Shown here: one piece after another, positions 1 through 5,699 of the stretch
How positions within the stretch are numbered: position 1 is the stretch's first letter
Layout: every line of letters starts with the position of its first letter
DNA from: Clostridiales bacterium
GTDB lineage: Bacteria; Bacillota; Clostridia; Lachnospirales; Lachnospiraceae
Assembly: GCA_015655565.1 (NCBI GenBank)
Contig: JAATEU010000193.1
Coordinates: 1 to 5,699 of the forward strand
DNA: 5,699 nt
Direction: 5' to 3'
Notes under the pieces: model-generated
What the model was told of the DNA's origin: nothing
The model's database searches: none
The model's input: the letters and a program-made list of their open reading frames with translations, nothing else
Position numbers and translations under genes: made by a program

Positions 1-1402
1 GGGAGGCATATGCACCGGTGTCTGCAGTCAGACGGAGTCTCATGGCTGTCAGCCTGCCCTCCTTATCACAGCCTGTGGTAAGCTCCATTTCCATTGGATG
101 CCGTTTCGGATGGACAAAGAGACTTTCTTCCCTGGTAAGGGTAACCTTAACCGGCTTTTTGCATAAATAAGCTAATAATGCGGCATGATGCTGTACAATC
201 ATATCTTCTTTACCGCCAAAACCGCCTCCGACATAGGCACTGACAATCCGCAGTTTGTCCAGCGGAATGCCAAGCAGCCGGCCGATTTCCCGATATTCAT
301 CATAAACACTTTGTCCGCCTGTATAGACCGTCAGGGAATCTCCCTCCGGCACGGCCAAGGCACTTTCCGTCTCAAGAAAAGCATGTTCCTGGGCAGGTGT
401 TATATACGTATTGGTTACGGTATGGGCAGAATTTTTTAAGGCAGCAGCTACATCACCTCTCCGGATTAGCTCCCTGCGGTACACATTACCCGTGGGATGA
501 ATGGAATAGGCTCCCTCAGCCAATGCTTCCTTGGCTGAAAGCAAAGGTGTACATTCTTCATATTCCACTTCAATTAATTCCTTTATCTCCAATACCGCCT
601 TTTTCGTCTTTGCCGCTATTAATGCTACGGAATCCCCAAGATACCTGGTTTCCTCACCTACTGCAACCAGTGCCGGCCAGTCCTGGGTTAAGTGTCCGAT
701 CACCCTTTGTCCCGGTACATCCTCTGCTAAAACAATTTTGACAGCCTCCGGATGTTTCAGGGCTTTGTCAAGATTTATTCCCTTAACCAATGCTCTGGGA
801 TATTTGGAACGGAGGGCTGAGCCATAAACCATTCCCGGTACTTTTAAATCATCCGCATATTTAGCAGTTCCCAAAGCTTTATCCTTTGCATCGGGGCGAT
901 GACTCCGTTCTCCGATATGCCCGCTGAATTCCCTTTGGGTAATTTTTTTTTCTTCCCGTAAATATTCTGCCGCCAATAAAATTGCCTGTTCAATCTTAAC
1001 ATATCCCGTGCAGCGGCATATATTTCCTTTAATGGCTTTTTTCACATCAGCAACGGCAGGATTATGATTTACATCAATTAACCCCTTTGCACTGATTATC
1101 ATCCCCGGAATGCAGAAACCGCATTGGACTGCACCTGCTTCTGCAAAAGCCCAGGAGTAAACATCTTTTTCCCTTTGGGATAAACCTTCCACCGTTAAAA
1201 TTTCTTTCCCGTCCATTTTAGCCGTGGTCTGCAGGCAGGCACGGACTGCTTTCCCATTTACCAGAATCATACAGGCTCCGCAGGAGCCTTCCATACATCC
1301 GTTTTTTACGGATGTAATATCTAAACAATCCCTCATATACTCTAAAAAATTGATGTCTTCTTCCACTTTTATTTCTTCATAATTGATATAGAAATGATAC
1401 AT
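1..1402 (-). CDS. xdh: Selenium-dependent xanthine dehydrogenase-type molybdenum hydroxylase, fused [2Fe-2S] and Mo-binding domains (3' end outside the window)
   Basis: Translating the minus strand from the ATG at 1402 gives 467 uninterrupted codons to the left edge, so the C-terminal part is missing. Residues 1-75 form a plant-type [2Fe-2S] ferredoxin domain with Cys36, Cys41, Cys44 and Cys56 (GCMEGSCGAC motif). Residues 76-150 form the helical second [2Fe-2S] domain with CGFC (Cys94, Cys97) and CRC (Cys129, Cys131). From about residue 160 the a/b-hammerhead domain begins (GTAKYADDL at 178-186), followed by the start of the molybdopterin domain: TGGQ (361-364), QEHAFLE (338-344) and GGGFGGKE (392-399). 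There is no FAD domain between the Fe-S and Mo parts. This fusion, beside dpaL and ygeY, matches the Se-dependent XDH/XdhD group, cytoplasmic enzymes that hydroxylate purines with a Mo cofactor carrying labile selenium. The start is fixed by GGAGG 7 bases upstream. Family identity is strong; the selenium dependence and the purine substrate are inferred from context. Confidence 0.9.
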   Translation of the reverse strand, partial: MYHFYINYEEIKVEEDINFLEYMRDCLDITSVKNGCMEGSCGACMILVNGKAVRACLQTTAKMDGKEILTVEGLSQREKDVYSWAFAEAGAVQCGFCIPGMIISAKGLIDVNHNPAVADVKKAIKGNICRCTGYVKIEQAILLAAEYLREEKKITQREFSGHIGERSHRPDAKDKALGTAKYADDLKVPGMVYGSALRSKYPRALVKGINLDKALKHPEAVKIVLAEDVPGQRVIGHLTQDWPALVAVGEETRYLGDSVALIAAKTKKAVLEIKELIEVEYEECTPLLSAKEALAEGAYSIHPTGNVYRRELIRRGDVAAALKNSAHTVTNTYITPAQEHAFLETESALAVPEGDSLTVYTGGQSVYDEYREIGRLLGIPLDKLRIVSAYVGGGFGGKEDMIVQHHAALLAYLCKKPVKVTLTREESLFVHPKRHPMEMELTTGCDKEGRLTAMRLRLTADTGAYAS

Positions 1403-1409
1403 CGTAAAG

Positions 1410-1414
1410 CCTCC
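1410..1414 (-). promoter_or_regulatory. Ribosome binding site of the Mo hydroxylase gene
   Basis: GGAGG on the minus strand lies 7 bases before the ATG at 1402. It sits in the 43-base gap after the upstream amidohydrolase stop codon. It settles the start of a gene whose 3' end lies outside the window. The gap shows no hairpin plus U-tract, which supports co-transcription. Confidence 0.8.
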
Positions 1415-1445
1415 ATTCTGCCTTAAAATACTTTCGGAAACTCAC

Positions 1446-3056
1446 TTAAACCTCTGTTTTCAGCGGCCTTCTGATAACCTGGCCGGATCTCCTGCCGGTA
1501 TGGACACCATTTTTCACGGTAATTTCCCCATTTACCACAACATATTCAATTCCTTCCGGATACTGAACCGGGTCCACAAAAGTGCCTTTATCCATTACGG
1601 TTTTGGGATTAAATACGGTAATATCAGCATGCCAGCCTTCCTTTAACAAACCCCTGTTTTTTATATTCATGGCTTTTGCTGCCTTATAGGTTAATTTATA
1701 AATGGCTTCCTCCAGTGTTAATGCCCCATTCTCTCTTACATATTTACCCAGTATTCTGGGAAAGGACCCGTATGCCCTGGGGTGCGGCTTACCGGATAAT
1801 AAACCGTCGGTGCAGGCATTCATTTCCTCCCGTTTCATGATCTTTATGACTGCTTCCTCTGTGCCGTAAAAGTCTACCATCCCTACTGCATTATTCTCTT
1901 CCATTAATAAGTCAAAGGCTCCATCTAACGGATCCTTCTGCCTCCTTTCTCCGATTTCTTTTAAGCTTTGTCCCACCAGCCCTTTATTTTTATCTGAACT
2001 TACGCTGGTTATGAAGATGCCTTCTGCCCCGGCAAACTGAATAAAATTATCCCAGCCGGGTATTCCGTTTTTAATATCTTCTTTTATTCTTTCACGGAGT
2101 CCGTCATCCTTTAAACGCTCAATTAATTTATTTGTCCCCCCGTCATGCACCCAGGGAGGCAGGATAATTCCAAGCATGGTACTTCCTGCCACATAAGGGT
2201 ACTGGTCAAGGGATACGGTAATATTTTCCTCCCTGGCCTTATCCAATAATTTTAACATATCATCTAACTTGTTCCAGTTATCTTTACCGCATACCTTAAA
2301 ATGGGAAAAATGGATTTTAACTCCGGATTTTCTTCCAATCTCTATTATTTCTTCCATGGAGGGCAGTATGGTATCTGCTTCACTCCTCTGGTGAACTACA
2401 AAAACACCGTCATATTCGGCTACAACCCTGCAAAGTTCTATCAGCTCCGACCTTTGGGAATATGCACAGGGAGTATAAATTAAACCGGAAGATAACCCGA
2501 GGCAGCCTGCTTCCATTTCCCTTCTGGTAATGCCGCACATTTTTTTAGTTTCTTCCTTTGTGGGCTGTCTGTTTTCTAAACCCATAGCCTCCATTCTAAC
2601 ATTTCCGTGCGGTACCAGATAGGCTTCATTAATACCGGGCTTAACCTGTTCTATCATCTTCAGATAATTTTCCGTTATTTCATATTCCCAGTTTATTAAG
2701 TCGCTTTCCCCATCCAGTCCGGCAATATTTTTTCTCCAGGAATCAATATGGATTATGGGCAGAGGTGCCATGGATATTCCGTCCTGGCCTAAAACCTCCG
2801 TGGTGATTCCCTGCATAACTTTAGGAAGGACCTCCGGCTCCGTTAATATTTTTAAATCACTATGGCTATGGGTGTCAATAAATCCGGGTGCGGCAACCAG
2901 ACCATTCCCATCTATAAGTTCGGTATCCTGCCCTGAGATTTGTGCAATACTGCTGCTGATTTCCTTAATCATTCCATCCTCTGTCAGGATATCTCCCCGA
3001 TAGGAGGGGGAGGAACTTCCATCTATTATTGTTACTCCTTTAATTAATATTTTCAT
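1446..3056 (-). CDS. Amidohydrolase of the N-acyl-D-amino-acid deacylase (D-aminoacylase) family
   Basis: A 536-residue cytoplasmic metallohydrolase, close to full length for the D-aminoacylase family. Residues 1-55 are the N-terminal half of the small beta-sandwich (start MKILIKGVTIIDG). The TIM-barrel follows, with metal motif PGFIDTHSHSD (His63, His65), a His in VVHQRSE (His222), a His in HFSHFK (His252) and the catalytic-type Asp in CTDG (Asp417). The family signature HPRAYGSFPR starts at His425. The C-terminal beta-sandwich contains EGWHADITVFNP. In Alcaligenes D-aminoacylase a Cys in a GNCG motif ligates zinc; here the equivalent reads GQDG, giving Asp92. An ATG 12 bases further upstream (3068) would add MGVH but has only a weak ribosome site, whereas GGGAG lies 5 bases before the ATG at 3056, so I chose 3056. 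In the cluster it occupies the place taken by hydantoinase or SsnA-type amidohydrolases in related loci. Its likely job is hydrolysis of an N-acyl, N-formyl or N-carbamoyl amino acid from purine ring opening. The family is certain; the substrate is unknown. Confidence 0.9.
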   Translation of the reverse strand: MKILIKGVTIIDGSSSPSYRGDILTEDGMIKEISSSIAQISGQDTELIDGNGLVAAPGFIDTHSHSDLKILTEPEVLPKVMQGITTEVLGQDGISMAPLPIIHIDSWRKNIAGLDGESDLINWEYEITENYLKMIEQVKPGINEAYLVPHGNVRMEAMGLENRQPTKEETKKMCGITRREMEAGCLGLSSGLIYTPCAYSQRSELIELCRVVAEYDGVFVVHQRSEADTILPSMEEIIEIGRKSGVKIHFSHFKVCGKDNWNKLDDMLKLLDKAREENITVSLDQYPYVAGSTMLGIILPPWVHDGGTNKLIERLKDDGLRERIKEDIKNGIPGWDNFIQFAGAEGIFITSVSSDKNKGLVGQSLKEIGERRQKDPLDGAFDLLMEENNAVGMVDFYGTEEAVIKIMKREEMNACTDGLLSGKPHPRAYGSFPRILGKYVRENGALTLEEAIYKLTYKAAKAMNIKNRGLLKEGWHADITVFNPKTVMDKGTFVDPVQYPEGIEYVVVNGEITVKNGVHTGRRSGQVIRRPLKTEV

Positions 3057-3061
3057 ATGAA

Positions 3062-3066
3062 CTCCC
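3062..3066 (-). promoter_or_regulatory. Ribosome binding site deciding the amidohydrolase start
   Basis: GGGAG on the minus strand ends 5 bases before the ATG at 3056. It overlaps the alternative upstream ATG at 3068, which itself is preceded only by a weak CGGCAG. This favours initiation at 3056 and a protein beginning MKILIKG. Confidence 0.6.
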
Positions 3067-3103
3067 ATCTGCCGTTTATGGCGTACGAAACAATATAAAA
3101 CTG

Positions 3104-3190
3104 TTACAAATTAAAGTTATCGGACTTGCAGCCGGGACACAGGTTATACTTCCCGAAATCCGTGCCCGGCCCCACGGACAGCAGCCGCAT
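3104..3190 (-). CDS. Possible 28-residue micro-ORF with a Cys-Pro-Gly-Cys motif
   Basis: On the minus strand an ATG at 3190 opens 28 codons ending in TAA at 3104. The product starts MRLLSVGPGTDFG and contains CPGC at residues 18-21, like one half of a zinc knuckle. A purine-rich GGAAAAAAGA precedes the ATG, which is a poor ribosome site. The frame is the same as that of the upstream ygeY-type gene: after its stop codon the frame stays open for 13 more codons up to this ATG, so read-through would add 41 residues. It overlaps the possible leader RNA. An open frame this short occurs readily by chance, and I recognise no family; it may be a leader peptide, a decayed tail or nothing. Confidence 0.15.
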   Translation of the reverse strand: MRLLSVGPGTDFGKYNLCPGCKSDNFNL

Positions 3191-3203
3191 TCTTTTTTCC
3201 GAT
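3119..3203 (-). promoter_or_regulatory. Possible structured leader RNA upstream of the amidohydrolase gene
   Basis: Read on the minus strand, ATCGGA (3198-3203) can pair with TCCGAT (3119-3124) and close an 85-base domain. Inside it, TCCGTG (3173-3178) pairs with CACGGA (3159-3164) around an 8-base GGGCCGGG loop. A competing helix pairs GCCGGGCAC (3162-3170) with GTGTCCCGGC (3131-3140) through 9 base pairs with one bulged T. The two helices share bases and cannot coexist, which is the layout expected of a switching RNA. CGGCTGC also occurs twice (3181-3187 and 3126-3132). I cannot match this to a named riboswitch class, and neither fold leads into an obvious terminator or clearly covers the ribosome site. 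It may also be simply a GC-rich segment that folds by chance. Confidence 0.3.
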
Positions 3204-3229
3204 ATCAGGTAAAAAATACAATTTATTAA

Positions 3230-4414
3230 TTATACAAGCAATGCCTTCATAATACCGTAATAAGCTTCCGTTACCTTGGTTAATTGTTCAATCTCTATAT
3301 ATTCGTTAATGGTATGGGCAAGGCTTTCCGGGGAAGGGCCCATTCCCATTGTTTTAATCCCTGCTTCTCCGGCATAATGGCTTCCATTGGTGCAGAAATT
3401 ATATTGCGTGATTTCCGGTGTGAATCCCATGTCAACCAATTCTTTTTCCACCGCCGCAATAAATGGGTCCTCCCTGTCAAACAGCCATCCCGGGAAAAAT
3501 CTTTCTCCCTGTATGTCTTCTTTCGTATAGCATTTTTCTTTTCCAACCGCATAAGAAACCCTGGCTTTTAACCGGGGATCCTCTTTCATTAGTTTTGCCA
3601 GCAGCTCTTCAATAGGCTTTAAGACACTTTCTTTGGTTTCTCCCACCAAAAGTCTTCTGTCATAGGTTGCAGCACAATATTCCGGCACTACGGAAGCACC
3701 CGGATACGGGCTTGATTTAATGTCCGTTAATTCCAGGATTCCCTTGCCAAGGACAGGATGGCCGGTGGGCTCTAACTGCCTGACCGCATCAATTACTCTT
3801 AACATTTTATAAACAGCATTCACGCCTTTTTCCGGATTAGCGGAATGGGCCGGTACTCCGAAAGTTTCCAGCTTTATTTCCGCACGTCCCCGCTGCCCGA
3901 TTTTAAGATTGAGGTTGGAGGCCTCACCGATAATGACGTAGTCCGGTTTTACCGTTTCACTGATGCTTCTTGCAGCAACTCCTTCAAAGCACTCCTCATA
4001 AACAACACCCGCTACATGGATTTCACCTGCAAATTCCTTATTGCAATCCTTTGCATAATTTGCTGCGGCACAAGCCATGGCCGCCACGGCCCCTTTCATG
4101 TCGGAAGTACCGCGGCCATATATTTTTCCGTCATGGATTTCGGCACCAAAGGGCGGATAACTCCAATCTGCTTCATTTCCCACCGGAACGGTATCCATAT
4201 GCCCGTCAAAAACAATTTTTTTCCCCGGAAATTTCCCTTTTATCCTGCCTATGATGTTGCCGTATTTATCAACGGTTATTTGATCAAAACCATTCTCTTT
4301 AAAAAATTCATAGAGCTTTTCTGCAACCAGATTCTCTTCTCCTGAATAGCTTTTAGCCTGTATCAGGCTCCGGCATAAACTGATTACTTCCTCTTCCCTG
4401 CTTTTCTCTAACAC
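3230..4414 (-). CDS. ygeY: YgeY-type M20 family metallohydrolase linked to selenium/purine metabolism
   Basis: A complete 394-residue cytoplasmic hydrolase of the M20 (ArgE/DapE/CPG2) fold, near the roughly 400 residues of E. coli YgeY. Counting from the GTG at 4414, the metal and catalytic motifs are FDGHMDTV (His72, Asp74), GRGTSDMKG (bridging Asp105), YEEC (general-base Glu140 and metal-binding Glu141), IGEAS (Glu164) and the C-terminal SLAHTINEY (His367). The lid-domain motif VPAHSANPEKG contains His190. All residues needed for a two-zinc amidohydrolase are present. It follows dpaL by about 50 bases with no terminator. That pairing is as in E. coli ygeX-ygeY, and suggests it produces or processes a 2,3-diaminopropionate precursor, such as an N-acyl or ureido derivative; this is inference. 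The start is uncertain: an ATG at 4420 lies only 1 base after GGAGG, while the in-frame GTG at 4414 has 7-base spacing. The ArgE/DapE-like fold alone does not give the substrate; the YgeY call rests on motifs plus context. Confidence 0.88.
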   Translation of the reverse strand: MLEKSREEEVISLCRSLIQAKSYSGEENLVAEKLYEFFKENGFDQITVDKYGNIIGRIKGKFPGKKIVFDGHMDTVPVGNEADWSYPPFGAEIHDGKIYGRGTSDMKGAVAAMACAAANYAKDCNKEFAGEIHVAGVVYEECFEGVAARSISETVKPDYVIIGEASNLNLKIGQRGRAEIKLETFGVPAHSANPEKGVNAVYKMLRVIDAVRQLEPTGHPVLGKGILELTDIKSSPYPGASVVPEYCAATYDRRLLVGETKESVLKPIEELLAKLMKEDPRLKARVSYAVGKEKCYTKEDIQGERFFPGWLFDREDPFIAAVEKELVDMGFTPEITQYNFCTNGSHYAGEAGIKTMGMGPSPESLAHTINEYIEIEQLTKVTEAYYGIMKALLV

Positions 4415-4420
4415 ATCCAT

Positions 4421-4428
4421 TCCTCCTT
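4421..4428 (-). promoter_or_regulatory. Ribosome binding site that favours a GTG start for the ygeY-type gene
   Basis: AAGGAGGA on the minus strand abuts the ATG at 4420, leaving only 1 base between GGAGG and that ATG, too little for normal initiation. The in-frame GTG at 4414 lies 7 bases after GGAGG. The same element followed by AAT and a GTG at 7 bases stands in front of dpaL in this window, which supports the GTG reading. Confidence 0.65.
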
Positions 4429-4468
4429 ATCTTATAAAAGTGCTCAAAAACTCCTATAAATTGTTAAA

Positions 4469-5674
4469 TTACAGTATCGGCCTGGAATACAATCCGTCCC
4501 AAACGATTCTGCGGTAACTTTCCTTATCCGTATCCCCTTCACTGTTAAAAAAGAGGAGGACAGAATTTTCATCAATCTGAAGCTCCCTCTTTAACCAGAC
4601 AAGCTCCTGATTCCTTAAAACTTCACTGATGAATCCAAAGCCTGCGGCGCCACTTTCCCCTGCAATGATTTTCTCATCACCGTTTAAAGGATTTCCTAAT
4701 ATACGCATCCCCTGGGCTGCCACATAATCGGGGCAGGATACGAAATTATCGGAATAATCCCTTAGAACCTCCCAGCCCACGGTAGTCGGTTCGCCGCAGG
4801 CCAATCCGGCCATAATGGTATTCATATCACCTTTCACCGGATGAATCCTGCCGTCATTTGCTTTAGCCGTCTGGAAGATGCATGCTGCCTGATCCGGTTC
4901 CACAATTGTTGTAATCGGTCTGTCTTCTCCATAAACACTTGCAAAAAACCCTTGGACGGCCGCTGCAAAGGAACCGACTCCCGCCTGAACAAAAATATGT
5001 GTCGGCTTTACTTCCTTTAATTGAAGATAAGTCTCGTATGCCATTGTGGTATAGCCCTGCATAATCCAGGCCGGTATGTCCTCATAACCTTCCCAGGCAG
5101 TATCCTGTAACATAACCCAGTCATTCTTTTTTGCATAGCAGTCCGCCAGACGGACTGCATCATCATAATTTAAGTCCGTAACGGATACCTCTGCTCCTTC
5201 TGCCCGGATATTTTCAAGTCTTTCGGCTGCACTGCCCTTTGGCATAAAGATTACGGATTTCTGTTTCAATTTGTTGGCAGTCCAGGCAACTCCGCGTCCA
5301 TGATTGCCATCTGTAGCAGAAATAAAGGTAATATCCCCTAATTTCTCTTTTACTTCCCTGGATATCATGGTCCGGTAAGGAAGCTCGTCAATATCCCGGC
5401 CCAGTTTTTCAGCTATGTAATTGCCGATTGCATAACTGCCTCCTAAAACCTTAAATGCATTTAAGCCGAAACGGTAGGATTCATCTTTTATATAGATGTT
5501 TTTCACCTTTAGCGCTCTTGATAAAATCTTTAAGGATACTAAAGGTGTTTCCTTATACAGGGCAAAACTGCTATGGAACCTCTGCACCTTTTTTGCCGCC
5601 TCAAGACCCAAATGATCCGGTGATTTTATATTATCTTTTTTCCGGCCATAATGTACCACTTCAAACTGACCCAC
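4469..5674 (-). CDS. dpaL: Diaminopropionate ammonia-lyase (DpaL/YgeX)
   Basis: A complete 401-residue fold-type II PLP enzyme, the usual length of E. coli DpaL. It converts D- or L-2,3-diaminopropionate to pyruvate and two ammonia in the cytoplasm. The PLP-binding lysine is Lys75 in the signature RFGLNAFKVLGG (68-79). Asp122 in ATDGNHGRGVAW and Asp191 in LQDTAWEGY correspond to the two acidic catalytic residues (Asp120, Asp189) that let the E. coli enzyme use both isomers. The phosphate-binding glycine loop is AGVGSFAAAV (231-240), and GESGAAGFGF lies near the C-terminus. Threonine/serine dehydratases share the fold but lack the RFGLNAFK and DTAWEGY signatures. Translation starts at a GTG, with GGAGG 7 bases upstream. 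It is the first gene of the cluster within the window and is followed closely by the ygeY-type gene, as in the E. coli ygeX-ygeY pair. Here it probably feeds amino-acid-like purine breakdown products into pyruvate metabolism. The assignment of the enzyme is very secure; the pathway is inferred. Confidence 0.96.
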   Translation of the reverse strand: MGQFEVVHYGRKKDNIKSPDHLGLEAAKKVQRFHSSFALYKETPLVSLKILSRALKVKNIYIKDESYRFGLNAFKVLGGSYAIGNYIAEKLGRDIDELPYRTMISREVKEKLGDITFISATDGNHGRGVAWTANKLKQKSVIFMPKGSAAERLENIRAEGAEVSVTDLNYDDAVRLADCYAKKNDWVMLQDTAWEGYEDIPAWIMQGYTTMAYETYLQLKEVKPTHIFVQAGVGSFAAAVQGFFASVYGEDRPITTIVEPDQAACIFQTAKANDGRIHPVKGDMNTIMAGLACGEPTTVGWEVLRDYSDNFVSCPDYVAAQGMRILGNPLNGDEKIIAGESGAAGFGFISEVLRNQELVWLKRELQIDENSVLLFFNSEGDTDKESYRRIVWDGLYSRPIL

Positions 5675-5681
5675 TGTTATT

Positions 5682-5686
5682 CCTCC
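5682..5686 (-). promoter_or_regulatory. Ribosome binding site of dpaL
   Basis: GGAGG within AAAAGGAGGAAT on the minus strand lies 7 bases before the GTG start at 5674, and no ATG is available at a better position. Only 13 bases remain beyond it to the window edge, so promoter and operator sequences lie outside. Confidence 0.8.
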
Positions 5687-5699
5687 TTTTTATGATAAA

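Larger units (their letters stand above)
3057..3229 (-). other. 173-base intergenic leader between the ygeY-type gene and the amidohydrolase gene
   Basis: This is the longest non-coding gap in the window, and it differs from its flanks in holding a GC-rich core (about 3121-3190) between AT-rich arms. A perfect TATAAT (3229-3234, minus strand) overlaps the ygeY stop codon, but no matching -35 lies 16-18 bases upstream, so I do not call a promoter. A TATATT further downstream also lacks a good -35. The core can fold (see the separate entry), and a 28-codon open frame with a CPGC motif crosses it. No hairpin is followed directly by a U-tract, so I see no intrinsic terminator. Confidence 0.6.

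Noticed and set aside
185..827. Three overlapping plus-strand open frames of 84 to 114 residues opposite the Mo hydroxylase gene
   Set aside because: They lie antisense to a continuous frame with full Fe-S and Mo motifs, have low-complexity composition, recognisable as no family, and lack good ribosome sites.
2301..3003. Plus-strand frames of 60 and 82 residues opposite the amidohydrolase gene
   Set aside because: They are antisense to well-conserved amidohydrolase motifs, with no independent coding signal.
3121..3190. Intrinsic terminator in the 173-base gap
   Set aside because: The stems are followed by AAGTCCGAT or AACTTTAATTTG and not by a run of U, so termination there is not supported.
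3229..3234. Perfect TATAAT on the minus strand at the ygeY stop codon, as a promoter for the amidohydrolase and Mo hydroxylase genes
   Set aside because: The hexamer 17 bases upstream is CGGTAT, unlike TTGACA, and AT-rich stop regions give TATAAT by chance; no extended -10 TGN is present.
3284..4345. Plus-strand open frames of 94 to 166 residues, and an alternative minus-strand frame of 85 residues, across the ygeY-type gene
   Set aside because: The ygeY frame carries every M20 catalytic motif; these overlapping frames have no recognisable domain and are shadows of it.
4469..5674. Threonine dehydratase or threonine synthase as an alternative identity for the PLP enzyme
   Set aside because: The RFGLNAFKVLGG, ATDGNHGRGVAW and LQDTAWEGY signatures are specific to diaminopropionate ammonia-lyase.
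1..5699. CRISPR arrays, tRNA or rRNA genes, insertion sequences and long repeats
   Set aside because: No spaced repeats, terminal inverted repeats, transposase-like frames or tRNA-like cloverleaf were seen; nearly all bases are accounted for by four genes.

Overview
The window is the interior of a single leftward (minus-strand) gene cluster from an anaerobic, moderately AT-rich Bacillota genome, most likely a clostridial or Lachnospiraceae-type gut bacterium. The taxonomic guess rests on base composition, strong AAGGAGG-type ribosome binding sites, GTG starts and family content. It was not tested by any search.

In transcription order (right to left) the cluster encodes: (1) DpaL/YgeX, a PLP-dependent 2,3-diaminopropionate ammonia-lyase (4469-5674, complete); (2) a YgeY-type M20 metallohydrolase (3230 to 4414 or 4420, complete); (3) an amidohydrolase of the N-acyl-D-amino-acid deacylase family (1446-3056, complete); (4) the first 467 residues of a molybdenum hydroxylase of the selenium-dependent xanthine dehydrogenase type, with its N-terminal 2x[2Fe-2S] domain fused directly to the molybdopterin domain (1-1402, running off the left edge). 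Gaps are 54 (or 48), 173 and 43 bases, with no convincing terminator between genes, so one transcript is likely. Only 25 bases upstream of dpaL are present, so the promoter is not visible.

YgeX, YgeY, amidohydrolases (HyuA, SsnA) and a fused Fe-S/Mo hydroxylase (XdhD) are hallmarks of the selenium-linked purine catabolism locus of E. coli (ygeW to xdhD) and of the anaerobic urate/purine degradation clusters of gut bacteria. The inferred joint role is reductive or hydrolytic breakdown of urate or xanthine. The Mo enzyme would act on the purine, the two hydrolases on ring-opened ureido, formamido or acyl intermediates, and DpaL would convert 2,3-diaminopropionate to pyruvate plus ammonia. This pathway assignment is inference from gene content.

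The main points for a second look are the D-aminoacylase-family enzyme sitting where hydantoinase-type enzymes are usual, with Asp in place of the family's metal-bridging Cys; the absence of an FAD domain in the visible part of the Mo enzyme; and a 173-base intergenic leader holding mutually exclusive RNA stems and a 28-codon Cys-x2-Cys micro-ORF. The plus strand carries no gene I can support.
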